From contig JUEO01000001.1 in assembly GCA_000817115.1 (NCBI GenBank), positions 1-64,000 of the forward strand: a stretch of 64,000 bases of DNA, in the 5' to 3' direction. The stretch comes from a marine actinobacterium MedAcidi-G2B (GTDB taxonomy: Bacteria > Actinomycetota > Acidimicrobiia > Acidimicrobiales > MedAcidi-G1). Position 1 is the stretch's first letter. Every line of letters starts with the position of its first letter. Under the pieces are notes generated by a model. It was not told the DNA's origin and ran no database searches. It was given only the letters and a program-made list of their open reading frames with translations. This document shows, piece by piece, positions 1-8,256 of the stretch. A program made the position numbers and the translations under genes.

Positions 1-1035
1 TCGTTATCAGCTGTTGAGATAGTAACCGTTTGATCAGCGAGAGAATCAAAGCTGTTATCAGAACTCCCGTCAACAATACTCATGGTGATAGTTGTGTTTT
101 GACTGCCGTCAATCAGGCTGTCGTTTACTCCGGTGACGGTCACGGTTTGTGCGGAGTTCCAGTTTCCTGACGTGAATGTCAGGGTTGCTGGCGACACGGT
201 AGCTTCACCGGTATCCCCCGAAGTTACTGAAATAACTACGTCTGAAGCGGGTTGAGCATCCAAAACTACGGTGAAAGTATCGGTAGTTCCGGATTCAGCA
301 ACCGTTGTTGAGCCACCAGATTCAATTTTTGTAAATCCAGCGACATCCGTGTCTGCAGTAGTTACAGAAACCGTTTGATCAGCGAGAGAATCGAAGTTGT
401 TGTCGGAACTTGCGTCAACGACGCTCATGGTGGTTGTTGAAGTTTGTGTTCCATCAACTAGATCATCGTTTATTCCGGTAACGGTCACGGTTTGGGCGGA
501 ATTCCAGTTTCCTGACGTGAATGTCAGGGTTGCTGGAGACACGGTAGCTTCACCGGTATCCCCCGAAGTTACTGAAATAACTACGTTTGAAGCGGGTTGA
601 GCCCCCAAAACCACCGTGAAAGTATCAGTTGATCCAGATTCAGATACTGCAGTCGATCCACTTGACTGAGCCACCGTGAAACTAGCCGTATCGTTATCAG
701 TTGTTGAGACAGACACGGTCTTATCTGCCAGGGAATCGAAGTCATCATCAGAAATAGCGTCAACAACACTCAAGGTAATTGTTGTGGTTTGACTACCGTC
801 AATTAGGTCATCATTTACCCCGGTAACAGTGACTGTTTGGGCGGAATTCCAGTTCCCTGACGTAAATGTCAGTGTTGTGGGTGAAACGGTAGCTTCTCCC
901 GAATCTCCGGTTGAGACTGAAAATACAACATCAGATGAGGGTTGCTCATCTAAAACTACGGTGAAAGTATCCGTTGATCCAGATTCAGATACTGCAGTTG
1001 ATCCACTGGATTCTGTGACGGTAAAGCCTGCATCT
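1..1035 (-). repeat. 345-bp tandem coding repeats, about three copies
   Basis: The same DNA recurs with a 345-bp offset: the TGATCAGCGAGAGAATC block at 31-47 returns at 376-392 and, diverged, near 721-737. The period is a multiple of three and encodes the 115-residue protein domain of the gene at 1-1142. Units 1 and 2 (left) are closer to each other in DNA than to the N-terminal unit, which suggests recent duplication within the array. Confidence 0.85.
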
Positions 1036-1142
1036 GCAAGTGCAGTCCCGGAAAAAGGTCCAAGTATGAAGAAAAGGGACGCAAAGATTACACCGAGGTA
1101 ACGGCGAAAATACTTGTTTCTAACCTTTATCTTTTGTTTCAT
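1..1142 (-). CDS. Secreted tandem-repeat protein (Calx-beta-like repeats), 5' part only
   Basis: This reading frame stays open from an ATG at 1142 to the left edge, so only about 380 N-terminal residues are present. Residues 1-37 look like a signal peptide: a basic start (MKQKIKVRNK), a hydrophobic stretch (VIFASLFFILG) and a likely ALA|DA cleavage site. The rest is a tandem array with a 115-residue period, seen a little over three times. Each unit carries the phrases STDTFTVVLD, GEATVSP, LTFTSGNWNSAQTVTVTG, DGSQ and FDSLADQTVSV, a beta-rich pattern like the Calx-beta or surface-adhesion repeats of exported bacterial proteins. An adhesin or surface-layer role is inferred from this architecture only. 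Frames on the plus strand here are antisense shadows. Confidence 0.85.
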   Translation of the reverse strand, partial: MKQKIKVRNKYFRRYLGVIFASLFFILGPFSGTALADAGFTVTESSGSTAVSESGSTDTFTVVLDEQPSSDVVFSVSTGDSGEATVSPTTLTFTSGNWNSAQTVTVTGVNDDLIDGSQTTTITLSVVDAISDDDFDSLADKTVSVSTTDNDTASFTVAQSSGSTAVSESGSTDTFTVVLGAQPASNVVISVTSGDTGEATVSPATLTFTSGNWNSAQTVTVTGINDDLVDGTQTSTTTMSVVDASSDNNFDSLADQTVSVTTADTDVAGFTKIESGGSTTVAESGTTDTFTVVLDAQPASDVVISVTSGDTGEATVSPATLTFTSGNWNSAQTVTVTGVNDSLIDGSQNTTITMSIVDGSSDNSFDSLADQTVTISTADN

Positions 1143-1821
1143 TATGGCTTTTTCAATTAACAAATGATTTAGTTGTAAATTTTCATAAGCGTGAATTAAT
1201 GCATAAAAAAATTAAATTGCAACTAAAAAAGTTGTTATTTCTGCTAGCAACAGTGAATTTCAATATTGAGTTTTACTTCAACAATGATTTTCACTCTTTA
1301 TGTTTATAAACACCGAATAGCTAAATATTCGAGCCGATAAAACTACTTAGAATTAATTAAAACCAAAACCAGTATTTGTGACAGTTCCATTGCAGAATAA
1401 GTTTCATCTTTGTAGTTTGATTGAACTACAAGATTGTTATTAGCGAAAAAAATTTACATGGATCTTTAATCAGTGATTTAAATTTTTTTTAAAATTATTT
1501 TGCTTTAAATAAAGGCATTAGAAAGTTAAATTCACTTTTTCCGGATTTTTCAAAAAACTGTTTTTCGAAAAACCTTTAAATTCGGGGTTTTCCTAAAAAG
1601 TTAATTTCACTGTTCAGTTTTTTCTTGAGGTGTTCATTAAAATCTGAGTTAGAAAAGCTTCGAGCTGGAAATATTGTGAAAGCTCGAAATGGGATTTATT
1701 TGCAAGTGATGTGGTTAGAAATGTTTAAATCGCTAGGTTTTCAAGATTTTTCTCTACCAGGCACTGATATAGAGCATTTTTTATTTTGCTTTTAATTAAT
1801 TAAACCGCTAAAGTCGTTGTT
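1143..1821. other. 679-bp AT-rich intergenic region between divergent genes
   Basis: Very AT-rich, with no convincing gene. It must hold promoters for the repeat protein (minus) and the Lrp-type gene (plus). Visible elements are a perfect 14-bp palindrome at 1560-1573 (GTTTTTCGAAAAAC) and two near-identical 14-mers, AAAGTTAAATTCAC at 1522-1535 and AAAGTTAATTTCAC at 1597-1610, that flank it. A 72-codon frame is open on the plus strand at about 1580-1798 (possible TTG start at 1625), but it has no ribosome site and no family that I recognise. It may be a decayed remnant. Confidence 0.5.
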
Positions 1822-2535
1822 ATGGATGAAATTGATAGTCAAATTCTTTGTGCGTTGATTGTCGATAGCCGCGCTTCGGTTACAGAATTATCTGAACTCG
1901 TAGGTAAAAGTCATTCTGCAACTCGTCAACGTCTCCATAAGTTAAGCACTGACGGAACTATTGAAAAATTCACTATTGAAGTAAACCCAGAAGTTCTTGG
2001 TCTTGCGGTAGATGCTGTTGTTGACATCAAGTCCCCAGGTCATTGGCCAATCGGAGAATTTGACGCGGCTTTACTTAATAGACCAGAAGTGGTTGATGTC
2101 ATCTATTTAACAGGAGATTTCGACTACCAGATTCGGGTTAACTGCAAATCAGCTGAAGAACTAAACAGTATTTTGCATACTTTACGAACTGAACTTGAAT
2201 TTGAAGAAATAAATGTGCGGGTAGCGCTTGGAACAGCTCCTGGATTCCCACGCTCCATACAGCCAGATTTTGAACTAGGAACAATAGCTTTGCCTGTAGT
2301 TGTTGACGAGGTTGAAGAAGAAGTTGTTGACGAGGTTGAAGAAGAGATCGTTGACGAGGTTGAAGAAGAAGTTGTTGACGAGGTTGAAGAAGAGGTTGAA
2401 GAAGAAGTTGTTGACGAGGTTGAAGAAGAGATCGTTGACGAGGTTGAAGAAGAAGTTGAAGAAGAGATCGTTGACGAGCCTGTCGTTGTTACAAAAGTTC
2501 AACGTCGTTTCGATATTCAACGCGCACAGTTCTAA
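1822..2535 (+). CDS. Lrp/AsnC-family regulator with acidic repeat tail
   Basis: Residues 1-50 form an AsnC-type winged helix-turn-helix (MDEIDSQIL, then ASVTELSELVGKSHSATRQRL, then GTIEKFTIEVNP). Residues 60-150 match the ligand-binding RAM/ACT-like half (DVIYLTGDFDYQIRV). Normal family members end near residue 150. This one continues with about 60 residues built from VDEVEEE(V/I) units at 160-219, then a short basic end (VTKVQRRFDIQRAQF). The body points to a DNA-binding transcription regulator responding to an amino acid or similar small molecule; its target is unknown. The highly acidic tail is unusual for this family and could mimic DNA, bind a basic partner or block self-assembly. The downstream malic enzyme gene starts 72 bp later on the same strand. 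Confidence 0.8.
   Translation: MDEIDSQILCALIVDSRASVTELSELVGKSHSATRQRLHKLSTDGTIEKFTIEVNPEVLGLAVDAVVDIKSPGHWPIGEFDAALLNRPEVVDVIYLTGDFDYQIRVNCKSAEELNSILHTLRTELEFEEINVRVALGTAPGFPRSIQPDFELGTIALPVVVDEVEEEVVDEVEEEIVDEVEEEVVDEVEEEVEEEVVDEVEEEIVDEVEEEVEEEIVDEPVVVTKVQRRFDIQRAQF
2296..2480 (+). repeat. 24-bp tandem repeats encoding VDEVEEEV units
   Basis: The 24-bp unit GTTGTTGACGAGGTTGAAGAAGAA repeats with few changes (GTT/ATC and GAA/GAG alternation). Two 12-bp partial units (GTTGAAGAAGAA) interrupt it. All lengths are multiples of three, so copy-number change by slippage keeps the Lrp-type gene in frame. The same property keeps two other frames open here, and these should not be called genes. Confidence 0.9.
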
Positions 2536-2607
2536 TTTTTTGATTAAGTATTTTCATTCAAGCCATTAAGCAAAGGTGTCTTGATTTTGTCCCTCTAGGC
2601 TTTTCAT

Positions 2608-4014
2608 ATGCCTTTCCTCCCAACCGCCGCGCACTCAATCATGCTCCATGTGGAATTAGACAATATTCCTAACACTCTTGGACGACTAGCAACCGCAATT
2701 GGGGAAGTCCGCGGAAATATTATTTCCATGGAGGGATTCGATGTACGTGGAGACAAGTTAATTAACGATGTATGTGTGAACTGTATTGATGAAGAACATT
2801 CTTCAACAGTTGTGGCAGCAGTGAATGCTCTTAGCGGAGTGAAATTATTGTCGTGGTATGACCGAACCTTCGCAATGCACGAAGGTGGGAAAATCGGAAT
2901 AAAGAGCCTTTGTTCAGTAGATGATCGACATGATTTATCAATGGCGTACACCCCAGGAGTTGCTCGCGTATGTAATGCCATATTTGATGATCCAAATAAA
3001 TCTCATGACTTGACGATCAGAAAAAACACTGTCGCAATTGTTTCAGATGGAACAGCAGTACTTGGACTAGGGGACATAGGGCCATTAGCTGCGATGCCAG
3101 TTATGGAAGGTAAAGCACTTTTATTTAAAGAGTTCGCAGGAGTTGATGCATTTCCAGTTTGTTTAAACGTCAATGATCCATCGGAGATTGTCGAAACCGT
3201 TATACGACTTGCCCCATCATTTGGTGGAATCAATCTTGAAGATATTGCAGCCCCAGCAGCGTTCGAAGTTGAGGACGCTTTGAAAGAAGCATTAGATATT
3301 CCTGTTTTTCATGACGACCAACACGGAACAGCTGTAGTAACTCTTGCGGCACTTTGGAATGCCTGTCGAATAACTGAACGAAAGATAGAAGACCTTTCAG
3401 TAGTTATTGCAGGTATGGGAGCTGCTGGAGTAGCGGTAGGAAAGATTCTTTTAAATGCAGGAGTTGGTGAAATAGTAGGAGTTGATCGAACTGGAGCTAT
3501 TTATTCAGGGCGAGACAATCTAAATTTTGCGAAAGAATGGTTTGCTGACAATACAAATCCAGAAAGAAAGATGGGGTCTCTTCAAGACGTACTTGTTGGG
3601 GCAGATGTATTTATAGGTGTTAGTGGGCCTGGTCTTGTCACGGCATCAGATCTACGGACAATGAATTCAAATCCAATTGTTTTTGCAATGGCGAACCCTG
3701 ATCCAGAAATTCGTCCTGAAGAAGCAGATGGTATAGCAAAAGTCATGGCTACAGGCCGAAGCGATTACCCAAATCAGATCAATAATGTGCTCGCCTTTCC
3801 TGGCATATTTCGTGGGGCTCTGGATGCGCAAGCTATTGATATAACGGAAAACATGAAAATAGCTGCCGCTCGCGCAATAGCAGATTCAGTATCTGATGAA
3901 CAATTGAGTTCGAAGTTTATAGTTCCATCTGTTTTTGATAAATCGGTTCCTTTAGCTGTAGCAAAAGCTGTGGCAGAAGCAGCACGAACCGATGGAGTGT
4001 GTCGGGCACAATAA
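2608..4014 (+). CDS. NAD(P)-dependent malic enzyme with N-terminal ACT domain
   Basis: Converts malate to pyruvate and CO2 with reduction of NAD(P). Residues 9-80 form an ACT regulatory domain (MLHVELDNIPNTLGRLATAIGEV), a fusion seen in bacterial malic enzymes. The catalytic part follows: YTPGVARVC near 112, VSDGTAVLGLGDIGPLAAMPVMEGKA, then a dinucleotide fold with VVIAGMGAAGVAVGK near 270 and NPIVFAMANPDPEI near 360. The length of 468 residues fits an ACT-fused small malic enzyme. ATG 2608 is used; ATG 2641 is an alternative. The stop overlaps the next start by one base, so the two are probably co-transcribed. Confidence 0.92.
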   Translation: MPFLPTAAHSIMLHVELDNIPNTLGRLATAIGEVRGNIISMEGFDVRGDKLINDVCVNCIDEEHSSTVVAAVNALSGVKLLSWYDRTFAMHEGGKIGIKSLCSVDDRHDLSMAYTPGVARVCNAIFDDPNKSHDLTIRKNTVAIVSDGTAVLGLGDIGPLAAMPVMEGKALLFKEFAGVDAFPVCLNVNDPSEIVETVIRLAPSFGGINLEDIAAPAAFEVEDALKEALDIPVFHDDQHGTAVVTLAALWNACRITERKIEDLSVVIAGMGAAGVAVGKILLNAGVGEIVGVDRTGAIYSGRDNLNFAKEWFADNTNPERKMGSLQDVLVGADVFIGVSGPGLVTASDLRTMNSNPIVFAMANPDPEIRPEEADGIAKVMATGRSDYPNQINNVLAFPGIFRGALDAQAIDITENMKIAAARAIADSVSDEQLSSKFIVPSVFDKSVPLAVAKAVAEAARTDGVCRAQ

Positions 4015-4742
4015 TGGCAATGAAGAGTGAAAATATTCTGGTTGATTTTGAAGATTCATTAGCAACGATCACTTTAAATAGACCAAGTCGAAAGAATGCT
4101 ATTACTGGGCCGCTTAATGCAGAACTGGCGGCAGCATTTGAAGCAATAAATAATAAAGATGACGTTAAAGCTGTTCTTCTACATGGTGCTGATGGAGCTT
4201 TTTGTTCAGGGCTTGATCTCAAGGAATATAAAGCAGATCCTCCTCCTCCTTGGTTAGAGCAATCTTGGGACCTTATGAAAGAAGCACATCGGGCTATTTT
4301 CCAATGTCCTGTTCCTATTGTTGGTGCAATTGAACGATTTGCCATTAATGGTGGAGCTTCTCTTGCCTTTGCTTGTGATCTTTTGGTTGTCGGCGAAGAG
4401 GCTTACATTCAAGTTGGGGAAATAAAAATTGGTATGGCTGCACCCATGAATTTAGTTTGGCTTTTCGAAAATTATTCACCAGAGATAGCTCGCCAGCTAG
4501 TACTTACTGGAAGAAAATTCTTTGGTCCAGAACTTCAGAAACTAGGAATTGCCTTCGAAGTACCCCCAGATGAAAAAGTTTTAGAACACTCTCATCACTT
4601 GGCTAAAGAAATAAGTTCTAACCCGGCTGCCGGGATACATGCAATGAAAAAGATTTTGCGAGTTTCTTCTGATTGGGAGACAAGAGTAGAAAAATTTCAT
4701 GAAGTATCACAAGGCGGTATGAGACTTCCGTCTTTGGATTAG
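4014..4742 (+). CDS. Enoyl-CoA hydratase/isomerase family protein
   Basis: A crotonase-fold protein of about 242 residues. The family pattern is clear: DSLATITLNRPSRKNAIT near the start, the oxyanion-hole segment LLHGADGAFCSGLDLKEY, and NGGASLAFACDLLVVGEEAYIQVGEIKIGM. It likely hydrates or isomerises an acyl-CoA, perhaps with the acyl-CoA dehydrogenase encoded convergently at 4747-5904, but the substrate cannot be told from sequence. The start at ATG 4014 is chosen because it overlaps the preceding TAA by one base (TAATG). An upstream GTG at 3999 would lie inside the malic enzyme gene. Confidence 0.88.
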   Translation: MAMKSENILVDFEDSLATITLNRPSRKNAITGPLNAELAAAFEAINNKDDVKAVLLHGADGAFCSGLDLKEYKADPPPPWLEQSWDLMKEAHRAIFQCPVPIVGAIERFAINGGASLAFACDLLVVGEEAYIQVGEIKIGMAAPMNLVWLFENYSPEIARQLVLTGRKFFGPELQKLGIAFEVPPDEKVLEHSHHLAKEISSNPAAGIHAMKKILRVSSDWETRVEKFHEVSQGGMRLPSLD

Positions 4743-4746
4743 AGCA

Positions 4747-5904
4747 TTAATTTTTTTTGACTTCAGAAAATGGGATATCTATATCTACAGAAGGTTCGCG
4801 GGGGAGACCTAAAACTTTCTCTCCAAGAGTGTTTTTTTGAATTTCATCGGTTCCTCCTCCTAAAGAATGAGCAGGAGCATCACAAATTCCGTAAGCCCAA
4901 CGGTTAGTTTCACTTGAACCTAATTGCTCGCCTTCCCAAGCGGCGCCACCAGGAAAAGCTAACTTGGTAGCAATATGAGAGGCAGCCTGACCTTGCTTGG
5001 TTCTCCAAAGCTTCCCAATTGAAGGATGCATACCCGTTCTTAAACTCAGCCATTTAATGATCTCACTTCCAGAAAAAAGATCGGCAAGAAGTTGTCTTGT
5101 TAAAGGATCAGTATGGGCTTTAGATTGTTGCGCTAAATCAATCAAATCGGTAGTTGAAAGAGGTTGTCTGCCGCCGCCAGAACCTAAAGACGAGCGTTCA
5201 TGAGATAGAAGAGCGACTGCCATTCTCCAACCATTTCCTTGAGTCCCAACAACCCAACTAGCTGGAATTTTTGCATTATCCATAAACACCTCGTTAAAGC
5301 TCGCGGTTCCAGTCATTTGCTTTAGAGGCCTAACTTCAACACCATCTTGATTCATGGGAAGAACGAGCATGGAAATTCCTTGATGCTTAGGAACATCCCA
5401 ATTTGTGCGTGCAAGAAGAATTCCCAAATCTGCTACCGAGGCACCAGAAGTCCAGACTTTCTGCCCTGAAACTACCCATTCATCACCGTCAAGTTCTGCT
5501 CGAGTAGTTAATCCTGCAAGATCTGATCCTGCGCCTGGTTCAGAATAGAGCTGACACCATATTTCTTCACCACGCAATCCGGGTTTTAAAAAACGTTTTC
5601 GAATCTCTTCACTTCCATGATCTCGAATCGTTGGCAAACACATATCAATGCCGATACCGAGTCCATTTCCAACTGAAAAAGAATTTTGATTCCGTAACTC
5701 TTGGCGAAAGATATCAATAAAACGCTGTCCAAGTCCTCGACCACCATCTTCTACTGGGTAGTTAAGAGCTCCTAAGTTTGAGTCATAACTTGCAGCCAGA
5801 AAGGTGCGTTCTCTCTCAAAAGGGTCTTCTATTCCTTCTAGAAGTTGCGGGATGCGTTGAAAGAATGAAAGAACTTCTTCTTTAAATTCCGACTCTGATA
5901 TCAC
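4747..5904 (-). CDS. Acyl-CoA dehydrogenase family protein
   Basis: A flavoprotein that oxidises acyl-CoA thioesters at the alpha-beta bond. Family marks are CQLYSEPGAGSDLAGL and GDEWVVSGQKVWTSGA in the middle, GVEVRPLKQMTG afterwards, and a C-terminal AHSLGGGTDEIQKNTLGEKVLGLPREP. At 385 residues it has normal length. It starts at GTG 5904 and is transcribed convergently to the enoyl-CoA hydratase gene with only 4 bp between them. Fatty-acid or aromatic-acid degradation is the likely setting. The exact substrate is unknown. Confidence 0.9.
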   Translation of the reverse strand: MISESEFKEEVLSFFQRIPQLLEGIEDPFERERTFLAASYDSNLGALNYPVEDGGRGLGQRFIDIFRQELRNQNSFSVGNGLGIGIDMCLPTIRDHGSEEIRKRFLKPGLRGEEIWCQLYSEPGAGSDLAGLTTRAELDGDEWVVSGQKVWTSGASVADLGILLARTNWDVPKHQGISMLVLPMNQDGVEVRPLKQMTGTASFNEVFMDNAKIPASWVVGTQGNGWRMAVALLSHERSSLGSGGGRQPLSTTDLIDLAQQSKAHTDPLTRQLLADLFSGSEIIKWLSLRTGMHPSIGKLWRTKQGQAASHIATKLAFPGGAAWEGEQLGSSETNRWAYGICDAPAHSLGGGTDEIQKNTLGEKVLGLPREPSVDIDIPFSEVKKN

Positions 5905-5958
5905 GGTGGTACTTTATCTATAACCGTCTGCTTGCATAAAACTGGGATTGTTTGAATT

Positions 5959-8256
5959 ATGGCTCAAGATATAAAACGATTATTTAAAGACTCGACTGGA
6001 GAACCTTTAACTATTCCCTCTGGGCCAGAAGATGCTCCAAATGTTGTTGTGGTTCTTTTAGACGATGTTGGCTTTGGTTCTTTCGGGACTTTTGGCGGGC
6101 CAGTTCCAACCCCAACTTGTGATTTGATTGCTGAACAAGGACTTCGTTATAACCAATTTCATACCACAGCACTTTGTGCACCAACGCGTGCCGCTTTGTT
6201 GACGGGAAGAAATCATCATGCAGTACACATGGGCTCTATAACTGAAACAGCAACTTCTTTTCCCGGCTATGACTCAGTGATACCTGATGAAGCAGCCACC
6301 ATCGCAGAAATACTACGAACAAATGGCTACGCAACAGGAATGTTCGGTAAAGGCCATATCACTCCAGTTTGGGAAATAGGCCCTTCAGGCCCTTTTGATC
6401 ATTGGCCAACTGGGTTAGGTTTTGAAAAATTTTATGGATTTCCTGGAGCAGAAACTTCGCAGTTTGAACCCGCTCTTTACGACCAAACGACACCTATCGA
6501 GCCTTATGTCGGTCGTGATGATTACCACTTAACTGAAGATCTTGCTGAACAAGCCACGAAATGGATTAAACAGACAAAAGCCCATAGACCCGATCGTCCT
6601 TTTCTTTGCTACTTCGCTCCAGGAGCTGTACACACTCCGTTACAAGTTCCTAAAAACCGACTTGACGACTTTAAAGGACAATTTGATCAAGGATGGGATG
6701 TATTAAGAGAAGAAATTTATGAACGTCAATTAGCCATGGGAATCATTCCAAAAGAAACGGTTAACACACCAAGACCAGACGAAATACCAAGCTGGGATGA
6801 ATATCCCGATCGATATAAGCCAGTAGCTAGACGACTAATGGAAATTTTTGCCTCATTTCTTCATCACACAGATGAACAAGTAGGAAAAATTGTTACCAGT
6901 CTTCAAGAAATAGGGGAGTGGGATAACACTCTCTTTATTTATGTGACTGGAGATAATGGTGCTTCTGCAGAAGGAACAATCCATGGAGCCTGGTCTGCTC
7001 CTTCTTTTCAAAATGGTGTGCATGAAGATCCAGAATGGCTGTTAGAGCACATGGACGATTTCGGAACTGCAGCAAGTGAATGTCATTACAACGTAGGTTG
7101 GGCGTGGGCACAAGACTCTCCGTTCCAATGGATGAAACAAGTTGCATCCCATTTTGGTGGAACTAGAAACGGGATGGCAGTGTCTTGGCCAAAACGTATC
7201 AAAGACCAAGGCGGCCTCCGCAGCCAATTCCATCACGTGATTGATTTAGCTCCAACCATTCTTGAAGCTACTGGCATAGAAGCACCTGAAAAGGTAAATG
7301 GAGTTACTCAGATGCCAATTGAAGGAACATCAATGGGATACACATTTGACTCTTCTGAAACTGAGAGCACTCATAAAACTCAATATTTCGAAATACTTGG
7401 AAACCGCGGCATTTACCATGACGGTTTTATGGCATCTTGTTTTCATGGTCGGGTGCCATGGATAAGGATGGAAAGCAGGCCCTTTGATGGGCCACAAGAA
7501 AAATGGGAACTTTATGATATTCGAACCGATTTTTCACAAAGCAATGATTTATCGGAAGAATTACCGGAAAAATTAGCTGAACTACAAAAGTTATTTGATG
7601 AAGAGGCCAAAAGAAATAATGTTTACCCCCTGAGAGACCCAGGAGATCGTTTAACCCGAAAAACAAGTCCACCGTCACCGCTTCAAGGTGTTCGGAAAGT
7701 GACTTACACAACCGATCATGTTCGGATGCCCGAGCGAAGTGTTCTCAATATAAAGAACCATTCATTTCAATTAACAGCACAAATAGAAATCAATAACCCT
7801 GTTTCAGAAGGCGTCATTGTTTGTCAGGGCGGCAATTTGAATGGTTGGACTCTTTATCTAGATGAGGGACGACCTACGTGGCATTACAACCTTTTTGGGC
7901 ATGAACGCACAACTGTGGCAACAAAAGATCCGTTAACAATAGGGCAACACGAAATAAGAGTGTTCTTTGATTATGACGGCGGATTCGGAGCAGGCGGAAC
8001 TTTTCACCTCATAGTAAACAACGATCAGGAAGCATCAGGACGAGTAGAGAAAACTGTGCCGGTAATGTTTTCAATGAGCGGAGAAACATTTGACGTTGGA
8101 ATAGATACCGGAGCACCAGTTGGCTTGTATCCACACCTCTACCCTTGCACCGCAAAAATTAATGAAGTGGTCATTGAAGTACTTGATGAGTTAGATGAAG
8201 AAACTCGACAAGCTGTTTTAAATGGTGAATTTGAGGCAGGCCTTGCAGCCCAATAA
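5959..8256 (+). CDS. Arylsulfatase (sulfatase family, CxPxR type)
   Basis: Hydrolyses sulfate esters with a formylglycine made from the cysteine of the CAPTRAALLTGRN motif near residue 70. That motif is the C-x-P-x-R signature for maturation by formylglycine-generating enzyme. Metal-binding residues are seen in VVVLLDDVGFGSFGTFGG (N-terminus) and YVTGDNGAS (near 330). At 765 residues it belongs to the long actinobacterial/proteobacterial arylsulfatases with an extra C-terminal beta domain (here from about 590). No signal peptide is evident, so it may act in the cytoplasm. Its 3' end overlaps the next gene by 35 bp. Marine sulfated polymers or sterol sulfates are plausible substrates, by inference only. 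Confidence 0.93.
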   Translation: MAQDIKRLFKDSTGEPLTIPSGPEDAPNVVVVLLDDVGFGSFGTFGGPVPTPTCDLIAEQGLRYNQFHTTALCAPTRAALLTGRNHHAVHMGSITETATSFPGYDSVIPDEAATIAEILRTNGYATGMFGKGHITPVWEIGPSGPFDHWPTGLGFEKFYGFPGAETSQFEPALYDQTTPIEPYVGRDDYHLTEDLAEQATKWIKQTKAHRPDRPFLCYFAPGAVHTPLQVPKNRLDDFKGQFDQGWDVLREEIYERQLAMGIIPKETVNTPRPDEIPSWDEYPDRYKPVARRLMEIFASFLHHTDEQVGKIVTSLQEIGEWDNTLFIYVTGDNGASAEGTIHGAWSAPSFQNGVHEDPEWLLEHMDDFGTAASECHYNVGWAWAQDSPFQWMKQVASHFGGTRNGMAVSWPKRIKDQGGLRSQFHHVIDLAPTILEATGIEAPEKVNGVTQMPIEGTSMGYTFDSSETESTHKTQYFEILGNRGIYHDGFMASCFHGRVPWIRMESRPFDGPQEKWELYDIRTDFSQSNDLSEELPEKLAELQKLFDEEAKRNNVYPLRDPGDRLTRKTSPPSPLQGVRKVTYTTDHVRMPERSVLNIKNHSFQLTAQIEINNPVSEGVIVCQGGNLNGWTLYLDEGRPTWHYNLFGHERTTVATKDPLTIGQHEIRVFFDYDGGFGAGGTFHLIVNNDQEASGRVEKTVPVMFSMSGETFDVGIDTGAPVGLYPHLYPCTAKINEVVIEVLDELDEETRQAVLNGEFEAGLAAQ

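Noticed and set aside
1-1035. Possible CRISPR-like repeat array
   Set aside because: The period is 345 bp with no spacer pattern, and the repeats are coding.
397-1101. Open frames on the plus strand at 397-600 and 829-1101
   Set aside because: They are antisense to the repeat protein, recur with its 345-bp period and lack ribosome sites.
2275-2569. Open frames on both strands over the acidic repeat
   Set aside because: The 24-bp and 12-bp repeat units keep other frames open; products are low-complexity (LTRLKKK, FFNLVN).
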